From Ochrobactrum sp. RH2CCR150 (GTDB taxonomy: Bacteria; Pseudomonadota; Alphaproteobacteria; Rhizobiales; Rhizobiaceae), in NCBI GenBank assembly GCA_014138095.1, contig JACGXE010000001.1:620001-684000 (forward strand): 64,000 nt of DNA, given 5' to 3'. This document shows positions 55,879 through 64,000 of this stretch, one piece after another. Within the stretch, counting starts at the first letter, position 1, and every line of letters starts with the position of its first letter. Below the pieces are notes generated by a model that was given only the letters and a program-made list of their open reading frames with translations, had not been told where the DNA came from and did not search any database. A program made the translations under genes and the position numbers.

Positions 55879-57189
55879 ATGAGTGAAGACAACCGCCGTG
55901 CCGATGATGCCGAGACCGCCCCGGAGACGCGCGCTCCGGAAGCGTCGATCTTTGCTCCGCTGGGGCGGGTGAAAGGCGTTCTCGTTGTCAGCATGGTTCT
56001 GGCGGTTTGCGTCATGGCTCTGGAACTGCCGTTCTGGTTCCGGGCGGCGCTACTGGCGCTGGTGGTGCTGGGGGCGGTCTGGGTTGCCAATGAAGTCGGC
56101 AGTGGTGAGCCCGACGCAGATCCGGTCAAGGATGAAGACCAAAGCGAAATGGCCGGTGTTTCCGGCGAGCGGCTGGCCGATCTCCTCACTGATCCGATGA
56201 TCGTCTTCGACCATGGCGGCACGGTGCTGTTCGCCAATGCGGCCGCGCTGGAGGCTTTCCAGTCACTCGAAGGCGGAACCGCGCTTTATCTGCGTTTTCG
56301 CGCACCGGAAATGCATGCGCTCATTCAAGGCGTTATTGCCGATGGCGAACCGCGCAGCATCGAATATTTCGAGCGCGTGCCGATCGACCGCTGGTACAAG
56401 GCCATGGTCAAGGCGCTGCCAGATGCGGAAGGGCGGCCTGAGCTGTTCGTGCTTATCTTCCGCGATCAGAGCGAAACCCGACGTATCGACCGCATGCGGT
56501 CCGACTTCATCGCCAATGCCAGCCATGAATTGCGCACGCCGCTTGCCTCGTTGCGCGGTTTCATCGAAACCTTGCAGGGGCCAGCGCGGAACGACGTCGC
56601 GGCGCGTGACCGCTTTCTCGAAATCATGCAGAAGCAGGCCGAACGCATGTCACGCCTGATTGACGATTTGCTGTCACTTTCCCGGTTGGAAATGCGGGCG
56701 CATCTGGCGGTCAATGAAAGCGTGGACCTGACGTCTATTCTCAACCATGTCGCAGACACGCTGAACCCGCTGGCCGCCAATCTGGATGTGGTGATCGAGC
56801 GCAATCTGCCCGATCATCCGCTGCTGGTGACCGGCGCCCGTGACGAGCTGATACAGGTCTTCCAGAACCTTGTCGAAAATGCCTGCAAATACGGGCAGGC
56901 GGGCAAGAAGGTCATCGTCAAGCTCGAGGCGGATGAAACCGGCAGTGCGCCCGAAGTCGTGGTTTCCGTACAGGATTTTGGGCCGGGTATCTCGACTGAG
57001 CATCTGCCGCGCCTCACCGAGCGGTTCTATCGCATCGATGTGGAAACCAGCCGCGCTCAAAAGGGCACCGGGCTGGGGCTTGCCATCGTGAAGCATATTC
57101 TGGCCCGTCATCGCGGACGTCTGGTTGTGCGCTCGCAGCTGGGCGAAGGCTCAACCTTCATGGTGCGCCTGCCAAAGCGTGCGGGCTGA
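55879..57189 (+). CDS. phoR: Phosphate-regulon-type sensor histidine kinase
   Basis: A 436-residue PhoR-like kinase with two N-terminal membrane segments (about 32-50, 54-72), a PAS domain around 95-200, phospho-acceptor H216 in NASHELRTPLASL and a HATPase domain ending GTGLGLAIVKHIL. PhoR responds to phosphate limitation by way of the Pst transporter and PhoU. No phoB or pst gene lies beside it here; ppk2 just upstream is the only phosphate-related neighbour. Assignment is from architecture. Start is supported by AAGGGA. Confidence 0.85.
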   Translation: MSEDNRRADDAETAPETRAPEASIFAPLGRVKGVLVVSMVLAVCVMALELPFWFRAALLALVVLGAVWVANEVGSGEPDADPVKDEDQSEMAGVSGERLADLLTDPMIVFDHGGTVLFANAAALEAFQSLEGGTALYLRFRAPEMHALIQGVIADGEPRSIEYFERVPIDRWYKAMVKALPDAEGRPELFVLIFRDQSETRRIDRMRSDFIANASHELRTPLASLRGFIETLQGPARNDVAARDRFLEIMQKQAERMSRLIDDLLSLSRLEMRAHLAVNESVDLTSILNHVADTLNPLAANLDVVIERNLPDHPLLVTGARDELIQVFQNLVENACKYGQAGKKVIVKLEADETGSAPEVVVSVQDFGPGISTEHLPRLTERFYRIDVETSRAQKGTGLGLAIVKHILARHRGRLVVRSQLGEGSTFMVRLPKRAG

Positions 57190-57191
57190 AT

Positions 57192-58322
57192 TCAACGCGA
57201 CAGGCGGCGCAGAAGCTCCCATTTGAGCGGACGAAGCCGCTTGTAAAGGCGGGTGGTGCGCAGGCCGTCGATGGTCCGCTGATAGGCGAGCGCGAGCTTG
57301 CCGCGCGGGGTGTGGGCAACCACATAATCGCGCATCGGGATTTCGATGTTGGCGAAATCGTTCTTCCAGGGCTCGTTGCCGAAGCCGAGGTCAAAGCAAT
57401 CGTAGTCATCGGCCTTCAAGGCTTCGACCAGGCGCAACATCAGCACTTTGCCGGGCGAATATTTGTTCCAGATGCCGTCTTCGAAGGTAGTGATCATTGC
57501 GCAATAATGCCGTTTGCGTGTGACGCTCCACATGGTGGCGACGACCGCGTTATCCATCGTCAGAACGGAAAAGTGCAGGGCATTCACGGCAGCCAGAGGT
57601 TCGGTCACCATTTCGAAGAAACGACGCTTTTCGGGATGGGTCTCGAAACCGGGCACTTTGGTGTCTTCAAAACGCTTCTGCTTTTGTTGCAGCATGGTTT
57701 CGAGAAAGGTTGCCCGTTCCTGCGCGTCGCGCGTGACCAGAAAGCGATAGCGCCCGGCGCGGCGCAGCGCCTTGCCGCGCTTGGCAATGGTGCTGTAGCC
57801 GCGGATCGACTGTTCGATCTCCGGCATGGGGCGGTCAAGCGTGACCCAATGCGTGCCCGCCGAACAATCGCGATTGGACAGGCCCCAGAAAGGATTGGCC
57901 CGGCCTTCGACTTCCTGCGGCATCTTTTCAAACGCCACCATGTCGAAGGGCGGCAGGGCTGCAAAAATCTGCTTCAGCAGGGCTTCGGCGCCTGCTACAT
58001 CCCAATGTGGCGTGTCTTCAAAAAGGATCGGCGCGTTGTAATCGGAAACACCGTCATCCACGAAAGACAGAATGCGTGCACCATAGCGCTGCATGATGCA
58101 AAACGGGACGAACAGGACGGGTCGCTGGTTCTGGTCGCGGACTTCAATCAGGCAAAGCTGAGCTTTATGCGCTTCGCCATAGCTTGCTTCCCAGGCGCGT
58201 AGAAAGGTTCTGGACTGGAAGACATAAAGCGCGCAACCGCTGCTGTCGTCGGCGTCGGGCCAATCCCTGGATAAGTCGTCGACGCGACCATGCACTTTGA
58301 TTTGGAAATTGGCACTCGACAT
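57192..58322 (-). CDS. GNAT-type acyltransferase (CelD/BioF2-like, FemAB fold)
   Basis: A 376-residue protein of the GNAT_acetyltransf_6 group. Landmarks are GYSTIAKRGKALRRAGRYRF in the middle, the acetyl-CoA region LHFSVLTMDNAVVATMW and DCFDLGFGNEPWKNDFAN near the C-terminus. Such proteins sit in exopolysaccharide and cellulose clusters, where they probably acylate sugar units. It is convergent with phoR (2-base gap) and divergent from the GT2 gene. Confidence 0.82.
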   Translation of the reverse strand: MSSANFQIKVHGRVDDLSRDWPDADDSSGCALYVFQSRTFLRAWEASYGEAHKAQLCLIEVRDQNQRPVLFVPFCIMQRYGARILSFVDDGVSDYNAPILFEDTPHWDVAGAEALLKQIFAALPPFDMVAFEKMPQEVEGRANPFWGLSNRDCSAGTHWVTLDRPMPEIEQSIRGYSTIAKRGKALRRAGRYRFLVTRDAQERATFLETMLQQKQKRFEDTKVPGFETHPEKRRFFEMVTEPLAAVNALHFSVLTMDNAVVATMWSVTRKRHYCAMITTFEDGIWNKYSPGKVLMLRLVEALKADDYDCFDLGFGNEPWKNDFANIEIPMRDYVVAHTPRGKLALAYQRTIDGLRTTRLYKRLRPLKWELLRRLSR

Positions 58323-58480
58323 CAGCAGCCTTGAAATATCTGTTTGTTTGCCGGTTCATAAGCTGATCGCACAATATGAACTGACGAATCGACATCGTCA
58401 TAACGGGGTTTAGTTTATTTGAAACTAAACAGAACTATGAAATGCTGGAAATCATCGTGGAAGTTTAACCTCTTCAAGCG

Positions 58481-59542
58481 ATGACTGTCGATAATCAACC
58501 GGGAGCGGACAAGACGGTAATGTCAGTTTCGATTATCATCAAGACTTTGAATGAAGAACAGCGCATCGCCGCTGCGATTGAGAGCGCTCTTGCAGCTTTG
58601 CCTGACGGTCAGGTCGAAGTCATCGTCTCCGATAGCGGCTCGACGGACCGTACGGTGGAGATTGCCAGCGCCTATCCTGTGCGGGTGGTGCAGATCGAAG
58701 CGCCCGCACGGGCAAGCTGCGGTCTTGGCCCGCAACTGGGCTTTCAATATTCCACGCAGCCTTTCATCTGCCTGATCGACGGCGACATGATCATCGAGCC
58801 GGATTTTATTCCCGCCGCCCTGCAATATATGGCCGACCACTCGGAAACCGGCGGCGTGACCGGGCATGTGGTGGACCAGATACTGGAAAGCCTCGAATTT
58901 CAGCGTCGTGCACGCAGGCAGACACCGGAAAAGCAGGCCGGTAATATCGACCGGATGAATGGCGGCGGTCTCTATCGCCGTGCCGCCATCGAGCAGGCGG
59001 GCTATTTCTCCGACCGCAATCTGCATGGTCATGAAGAGTTCGATGCGGGCGTGCGCCTGCGCACCCATGGCTGGAAACTCTATCGTCTAGACCGGCCTTT
59101 CGTGCAGCATTTCGGCTATTCGATGAATGCCTACAAGCTTTTGACGCGCCGCTGGAAAAGCAAATATCTGCGCGGCACGGGCGAGGTGCTGCGCGCGGCT
59201 GTTGGCCAGCCGCACTGGCAAAATGTTATAAAGGAATTACCGGAACTGCGCCTCTGGGGCGTGGTTTACATTTGGTGGCTGGTGGTGATCGCAGCACTTT
59301 TGCTGGGCTTTGTCACGCCTTGGGCAGTTGTCGCAGCGCTTGTCTTCGCGCTGTTGCCTTTCGTGCTGATGTCGCTCCGCGAACGCAGCGTTTCGCTCGG
59401 CGTCTATGCGGTTGTGGCATGGATTTTCCATGCGGCTGCCATGCCGCTCGGCTTCTTCCAGCCGCGCCGAAAGCCGCAGGACTGGATCGAAAGCCGGGTC
59501 TTGAATGATATCCCGAAAGAGACCCCGAAAGGGGCCTCATGA
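58481..59542 (+). CDS. Glycosyltransferase family 2
   Basis: A 353-residue GT-A enzyme: SVSIIIKTLNEEQRIAAAIE at the N-terminus, the nucleotide-sugar Asp in VSDSGSTDRT, the metal-binding DGD in CLIDGDMIIEPDF near residue 95, and the acceptor region NLHGHEEFD. One or two C-terminal membrane segments (about 262-300) anchor it. The start is uncertain: ATG at 58481 or 58520. Its last four bases overlap the next gene (ATGA), so they are co-translated. Confidence 0.86.
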   Translation: MTVDNQPGADKTVMSVSIIIKTLNEEQRIAAAIESALAALPDGQVEVIVSDSGSTDRTVEIASAYPVRVVQIEAPARASCGLGPQLGFQYSTQPFICLIDGDMIIEPDFIPAALQYMADHSETGGVTGHVVDQILESLEFQRRARRQTPEKQAGNIDRMNGGGLYRRAAIEQAGYFSDRNLHGHEEFDAGVRLRTHGWKLYRLDRPFVQHFGYSMNAYKLLTRRWKSKYLRGTGEVLRAAVGQPHWQNVIKELPELRLWGVVYIWWLVVIAALLLGFVTPWAVVAALVFALLPFVLMSLRERSVSLGVYAVVAWIFHAAAMPLGFFQPRRKPQDWIESRVLNDIPKETPKGAS

Positions 59543-61743
59543 GAAAGTCGCTCGCCGCTCTTCTCATCTGTGTTGCCGGTCTTGGCGCCTTTGCGTTCTG
59601 GCCGGAAACGACTGTTGCGGAAGAGTGGATGCCGGTCAAGGAAACCCGGCTGGAAATGACGCCGGGCAGTCCGCTCGACTTCTCGTCCTTTCTGCCCAAT
59701 CCTGCGATCGATGAGCAAGGCCGCATCGTGGCCAATGCCGCCGGGCGTCTCGTTCGGGAGACAAAACCGGACCAGCCTGTGAGGCTGTTCTGCGCGTCGC
59801 TTTCCTGGCGATTGCCGTCGGCAGGCAAGATCGATCACGCTTTCATCGATCGCTATGTGCAGCAGCTGCGCCTGCATGGCTACAATATTGCACGACTGCA
59901 TTTTCTCGATACCGATCTGATGTTCTATCGGGATGGAGACTTCAACTTCGACCCCGAAGCTCTGGATCGCATTCGCTATCTGATGGCCGCGTTGAAACGC
60001 GAAGGCATTTACTGGACCATCGACGGACTGACGGCGGAAAGCGGTGCGCTTGGCGGCAAGGATATCAACCGCTGGGGACCGGAAGGCAATCTGAAGCGCC
60101 GCATCTATGTGGACGACACAGCCTTCGAACACTGGCTGCGGTTTCAAAAAGAAGTCTATGCGACGGTCAATCCCTATACGGGACTGGCCCCGTTGCAGGA
60201 CCCGGCGCTGGCGCTGATCATTCCGTTCAATGAGAATGGTATCGAATTCACCAGTTTCCTGCATGGCAAGCAACCAGGCGGCCCTTTCTGGCCGGGTTTT
60301 GCTCCAGCGTTCAACGCGTTTTTGAAAAACCGTTATACCAACACGGCTGCACTTTCGCGTGCCTGGGGCGGTCTTGCCGCAGAGGAGAACCTCGAAGCGG
60401 GAACAGTGCAACTGCCGCAGAGCCGTTCAGGCGGCGGTGCGCGGCTGCATGATTTTCAGGCTTTCGTTGTCGAGCGGGAGCAGGCGCTGGCTGCACGGCT
60501 TGAGGCCGCTTATCGAACGCTTGGCTATCAGGGGCTGATCGCACCCTACAACAACTGGTTTACGGTCCAGACCGCGCTGTCGCGTATGCCGCAACAGGCG
60601 GTCAGCGCCAATACCTATCATGACTGGACCGGGTCCATGGAACCCGGAACGACGATGAAGCAGAACAGCTCCATCGCCGATGCCGCCTCCTATGTGAGCG
60701 AGCTGGCCGCTGGCCGCTGGATCGGTCGCCCTTTCTTCGTTACCGAATACGAACATCTGTTCTGGAACCGCTATCGTTATGAAGCTGGGCTGGTTTTCCC
60801 GGCCTATGCTGCCTTGCAGGGCTGGGACGGTATCTGCCGCCACGGGCAGGGGCCGATCACGCTTGCCTTCGATGAGGCGGAGCCGCTTCGCCAGCGCATC
60901 GTGCCCTATACATTCGCGGTCGATCCGGTGGCGCGTGCGGGCGAAACGCTGGCCTCGCTTCTGTTCCGGCGCGGCGATGTCAAAACGGCGTCCTTCGCTG
61001 TCCCCTTCATGATGCAGGGTGAAGCCAGTCTTGGCGATTCGCTTGAAACACGTGAACCCGAAAGGCTGAAAAATCTGGCGCTGGTCGGCGGTATCGGCCT
61101 GTTCGCCTCGGGTCTGCACTGGCCGGAAAACACGGCCAAAGGCATCGAGATCAATTATCGCAATGTTGCGCTCGACAATGTTCTGGGCCGTTTGAAACAG
61201 ACCGGCCTGCTGCCGGAGGACAATGCGACCGATCCCTATCGCGGCATCTTTGCCAGCGCGACCGGTGAAATCCTGCTGGAACGGGACCACACTCGTATGC
61301 GGGTCGTGACGCCCCGGACCGAGGCACTGGCCTTCGCCGATCTGAAGGACAGTTTGACGCTTGGGCAGCTGACCGTCGGTCATGCCGAAGAGCGCGGCCT
61401 TGTTTCCGTGTCGGCACTCGACGAACAGCCCCTGGCAAGCAGCGAGAAGATGCTGGTGATTTTCGCGACTGATGCCCGCAATACCGGCATGCGCTTTCGC
61501 GACGATGCGCAAAGGGTGATCGAGGATTGGGGGCGTCTGCCGGTGACCTTGCTGCGCAACCGCGTCGATATCCGGCTTGCTGGCGCTGCATCGGGTTGGA
61601 AATTGTCCGCCATCGGTCTCGACGGCAAGCTTCATGCGCCGGTCGCCACCGGCGAGGGGCCGGTGGAATTTCGCTTGGACAACGGCGCAGGCGTTGACGG
61701 GCCGACGACCTTTTTCCTGCTGGAGCGTCAGTTCAGCCGGTAG
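59539..61743 (+). CDS. Secreted glycoside-hydrolase-like protein
   Basis: A 734-residue exported protein with signal sequence MRKSLAALLICVAGLGAFAF. Residues about 80-480 fit a (beta/alpha)8 glycosidase: YNIARLHFLDTD near 115, an Asn-Glu acid/base at N231-E232 (PFNENGIEF) and a Glu nucleophile at E403 in FVTEYEHLFW, the GH clan A pattern. The remainder looks like beta-rich accessory domains. It is coupled to the upstream GT2. Its substrate is presumably the locus's own glycan; no exact GH family can be assigned from sequence by eye. Confidence 0.75.
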   Translation: MRKSLAALLICVAGLGAFAFWPETTVAEEWMPVKETRLEMTPGSPLDFSSFLPNPAIDEQGRIVANAAGRLVRETKPDQPVRLFCASLSWRLPSAGKIDHAFIDRYVQQLRLHGYNIARLHFLDTDLMFYRDGDFNFDPEALDRIRYLMAALKREGIYWTIDGLTAESGALGGKDINRWGPEGNLKRRIYVDDTAFEHWLRFQKEVYATVNPYTGLAPLQDPALALIIPFNENGIEFTSFLHGKQPGGPFWPGFAPAFNAFLKNRYTNTAALSRAWGGLAAEENLEAGTVQLPQSRSGGGARLHDFQAFVVEREQALAARLEAAYRTLGYQGLIAPYNNWFTVQTALSRMPQQAVSANTYHDWTGSMEPGTTMKQNSSIADAASYVSELAAGRWIGRPFFVTEYEHLFWNRYRYEAGLVFPAYAALQGWDGICRHGQGPITLAFDEAEPLRQRIVPYTFAVDPVARAGETLASLLFRRGDVKTASFAVPFMMQGEASLGDSLETREPERLKNLALVGGIGLFASGLHWPENTAKGIEINYRNVALDNVLGRLKQTGLLPEDNATDPYRGIFASATGEILLERDHTRMRVVTPRTEALAFADLKDSLTLGQLTVGHAEERGLVSVSALDEQPLASSEKMLVIFATDARNTGMRFRDDAQRVIEDWGRLPVTLLRNRVDIRLAGAASGWKLSAIGLDGKLHAPVATGEGPVEFRLDNGAGVDGPTTFFLLERQFSR

Positions 61744-61752
61744 CGCACAATC

Positions 61753-62868
61753 TCACTGGAAGTCGGTCACCAGCCTGCTCCAGCTTTCGCCTGCAAGCCC
61801 GCCGATGAAAATGTCATTGTGATCCAGCGCATTCACGACGCCGGGATTTGCTGTCACCACGCAAACATTGGCCTTCAGACGGAAGAACATGACCGATTGC
61901 TGCGAAAGTGCGCCGAGAAAACGCGGATCGGCACGGCCCTGCGCCGCGATATGGCCCGCCTCCTGTAAATGCGACAGCATGACTTCGACAACGGCCTGCT
62001 CGCGGGTTTTGAGTGCCAGAACGCTGAGCACTTCGGCTATCCCGTTCGCCCGGGCGTAATAGCAGAAGAAACCGACCGGCTCGTCGCCTTTGCCGGAAAC
62101 TGCGCAGAAGCGAAGCTCGCCGGCCGCACGGTTATCCCTGGCGAGGTTCAGCACCCATTGCAGGTCCTGTTCCGTCCAGGCGGGATAGGCGTCATAGGTG
62201 GGCAGCAACTGGCGGATCAGGCCGATAGCTTCGCCTTGATCGATCTCGCGCACCGCCAGTTTGCCATTGGTGGAGTTGCGCAATTTGGGTATCGGAACCA
62301 GCGCATCCAAAAGCTTGCCGACTTTTGCGGCGGGCCAGCCACGCAAAGCTGCACGGCGCTCGGCGACGAACTGGGCCACATAGCTCGCGCCGCGGAAAAT
62401 CCGTGTCCATGCCAGACCATGCGTGTCGAGCGTGATGCCGCCAACCGCGCTGAAATGGCGCGTGCTGACAGGTGCTGCACTATCGCTGAATGAGAAATCG
62501 TTAGGACGCGAGCGCAAGGTGAGCGTGAGTTCAGCCGCACCGCGCGGCGAGCCGCCGGGCCGCATCATATAGGCGCAGAGCAGTCTGCCCATGACGATTT
62601 TGCCATCGACATGATAGGGGATCGGCAAGACGCAAAGAGTGCTGTCGATCTCGCCCTTGCTGTCCTCATGCACGATGCTGCACAGATCGGCATCGTAATA
62701 AGGGTTTTCGAAGAAAACATGCCGAAAATACTGGTCGAAACTCTCGCTGTGGGAGGTCGATTTGGGACGAAAGACCTGGGTAAACAGCGCGCGCACAGCT
62801 GGTATGTCATCGACACGCATCGGGCGCACCCGTTGTGTCTTTGTCTCCGCGACAGATATGCTCCCCAC
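61753..62868 (-). CDS. GNAT-family acetyltransferase-like protein
   Basis: A 371-residue two-lobe GNAT-type protein: RPMRVDDIPAVRALFTQVFR at the start, SIVHEDSKGEIDSTLCVLPI, and a second lobe with EPVGFFCYYARANGIAEVLS. It starts at a GTG behind GAGGGGC. It lies 33 bases after the flippase gene on the same strand, so the two are probably co-transcribed, and it converges on the GH-like gene with a 9-base gap. Acylation of a surface glycan is inferred. Confidence 0.75.
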   Translation of the reverse strand: MGSISVAETKTQRVRPMRVDDIPAVRALFTQVFRPKSTSHSESFDQYFRHVFFENPYYDADLCSIVHEDSKGEIDSTLCVLPIPYHVDGKIVMGRLLCAYMMRPGGSPRGAAELTLTLRSRPNDFSFSDSAAPVSTRHFSAVGGITLDTHGLAWTRIFRGASYVAQFVAERRAALRGWPAAKVGKLLDALVPIPKLRNSTNGKLAVREIDQGEAIGLIRQLLPTYDAYPAWTEQDLQWVLNLARDNRAAGELRFCAVSGKGDEPVGFFCYYARANGIAEVLSVLALKTREQAVVEVMLSHLQEAGHIAAQGRADPRFLGALSQQSVMFFRLKANVCVVTANPGVVNALDHNDIFIGGLAGESWSRLVTDFQ

Positions 62869-62901
62869 TTTAACCTGCCCCTCTGCCCGGACGGACCGGG
62901 C

Positions 62902-64000
62902 TTAGACTTGAACCTCTTTCCTTGCAGCTGCTTCGCGGCTTCTTTTGACGAGGTAGAAGACGCAGCACCACGAAGCCAACACGATACATATTTCAATAAA
63001 GTAAATTGCGGTGAAAGTGCCGGTGATTGGCGCATACCATGTGGCCGCAGCCAGCAGCGGCGCACCCAGAATATTGCCGACATTCAGCACCGCAGTACGA
63101 TAGGTGTGTTGGCTGGCCGCACCGAGCAAATCCACCGCAATCGACCAGAGTGCAACGAAGATCGTGATCCAGCACAGCGTGCGGCAGAAGGCGATCAGCG
63201 TCGTGTATTCCTTGCCGAATAAGAGTGGAAGATAGGGCGCAGCGATGAAGACGACCAGTGAGGTCATCGTTCCAATCAACAGAGAGGCTCCCAACAGGCG
63301 CAGCGTGATAGGCAAGGCATGATGAATGCCATTGGCGCTGGCTTGCGACAGGCGCGGATAGACGAGGCGGTTCATCGCATCAATGGTCAGCATGCTGCTG
63401 TCGACGATACGGCGCGTCACGCCATAGCTGCCGACAATGCTGGGTGCGACGAGCGCACCGAGAATGAGCAGATCGGCATTCTGGCGAACGGCGCGGAAGA
63501 TAAATTGTGAGGCGAACATGATGCCGAGGCGGATTTCTTCCCGCACGATGCGATATTGCGGCGCGCCGAGCCTGCGCAGAAATAACGCATAGATGACGAG
63601 CACCAGCACATGGCAGCCGAACTGCCAGTAGGCCCATTGTACGACCGTTGAGACATCGAACACGAAGCATGCAATCACTGCCGCCAGAGTGCGCGCTACG
63701 GCAAAGCCGACCACCGAGAGATTGGCGGCAACGAAGTCGGTATGGGCGATATAAATCTGTTCGACGAGAAGGATGGCGCGGACAAGCACGATATTGGTGA
63801 CGAGCAGAAAGAACATGCCGAGATAATTGCTGGCGAATTCCGGAACGGATTCAAGCCAGAATGGCAAAACGATCATGCCGAGGATTACCAGCACGATGCC
63901 GCTCGTCACAATGAGGATGATATTGTGGCCGAGCATGGCGGGATAGATGTCGGGATTCTGCGCCACGCGCCGCACGAGACATTCAGCGCCGCCAAGCCCG
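62902..64000 (-). CDS. Wzx-type polysaccharide flippase (5' end beyond the window)
   Basis: The frame is open to the last base, so the N-terminal part is missing; at least 366 residues are visible. It is highly hydrophobic with about ten membrane segments, among them MLGHNIILIVTSGIVLVILG and AVIACFVFDVSTVVQWAYWQ. The arrangement fits the oligosaccharide flippase/MVF superfamily that moves lipid-linked sugar repeats across the inner membrane. It ends with Glu/Arg/Lys-rich cytosolic residues. Genes on either side encode glycan-modifying enzymes, which supports the assignment. Confidence 0.82.
   Translation of the reverse strand, partial: GLGGAECLVRRVAQNPDIYPAMLGHNIILIVTSGIVLVILGMIVLPFWLESVPEFASNYLGMFFLLVTNIVLVRAILLVEQIYIAHTDFVAANLSVVGFAVARTLAAVIACFVFDVSTVVQWAYWQFGCHVLVLVIYALFLRRLGAPQYRIVREEIRLGIMFASQFIFRAVRQNADLLILGALVAPSIVGSYGVTRRIVDSSMLTIDAMNRLVYPRLSQASANGIHHALPITLRLLGASLLIGTMTSLVVFIAAPYLPLLFGKEYTTLIAFCRTLCWITIFVALWSIAVDLLGAASQHTYRTAVLNVGNILGAPLLAAATWYAPITGTFTAIYFIEICIVLASWCCVFYLVKRSREAAARKEVQV

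Noticed and set aside
1-64000. CRISPR array, insertion sequence or prophage
   Set aside because: No regularly spaced short repeats, no transposase or phage structural gene and no terminal inverted repeats around a gene were seen.

Overview
The window reads as chromosomal DNA of a Brucella/Ochrobactrum-type alphaproteobacterium (Brucellaceae). This rests on a GC-rich, densely packed layout, the order hisD - UPF0262 - tyrosine phosphatase-like - infA - maf - yacG, a bepR/bepDE-like efflux locus known from Brucella, and short palindromic intergenic repeats of the kind common in Rhizobiales. The placement is inferred from gene content; no database search was possible. Most of the window is ordinary chromosome. 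There are three tRNA genes, and I saw no insertion sequence, phage or CRISPR array.

Layout. 1-2810 holds the end of a non-phosphorylating L-fucose-type sugar acid operon (SDR, FAH hydrolase, L-fuconate dehydratase). 2881-5653 holds a small DMT transporter and an oleate hydratase. 5926-13352 is core genome: tRNA-Thr, murA, hisD, infA, maf, yacG, tRNA-Phe, an MliC-like envelope protein with a suspicious start, and tRNA-Arg. 13515-19776 has an orphan histidine kinase divergent from a two-gene RND pump. 19843-27280 and 35722-38569 together make a complete reductive uracil/thymine degradation pathway (PreT/PreA, dihydropyrimidinase, ureidopropionase-type amidohydrolase). It comes with its own NMT1-type ABC importer and a RutR homologue, and two near-consensus RutR operators tie the halves together. 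Between them, 27815-35604 is a separate unit: a FadR-type regulator, a Cys/Met-type PLP enzyme, a complete sugar ABC importer and a divergent aldo/keto reductase.

38894-45576 carries a CoxG-like protein, pgi, an aspartoacylase-like hydrolase, a HAD phosphatase, a GST and a long-chain acyl-CoA ligase. 45869-51013 is bepR-bepD-bepE. 51186-57189 has a small membrane protein, an amino-acid-type binding protein, a membrane glycosyltransferase with an unusual N-terminal domain, PPK2 and PhoR. 57192-64000 looks like one end of an uncharacterised surface polysaccharide locus: two acetyltransferase-like proteins, a GT2, a secreted glycosidase-like protein and a Wzx-type flippase cut by the window edge.

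The parts most worth following are the RutR-linked pyrimidine regulon, the PLP-enzyme/sugar-importer unit with twin operators, the polysaccharide locus, the GspE-N-like/GT2 fusion and the apparent frameshift in the MliC-like signal peptide.
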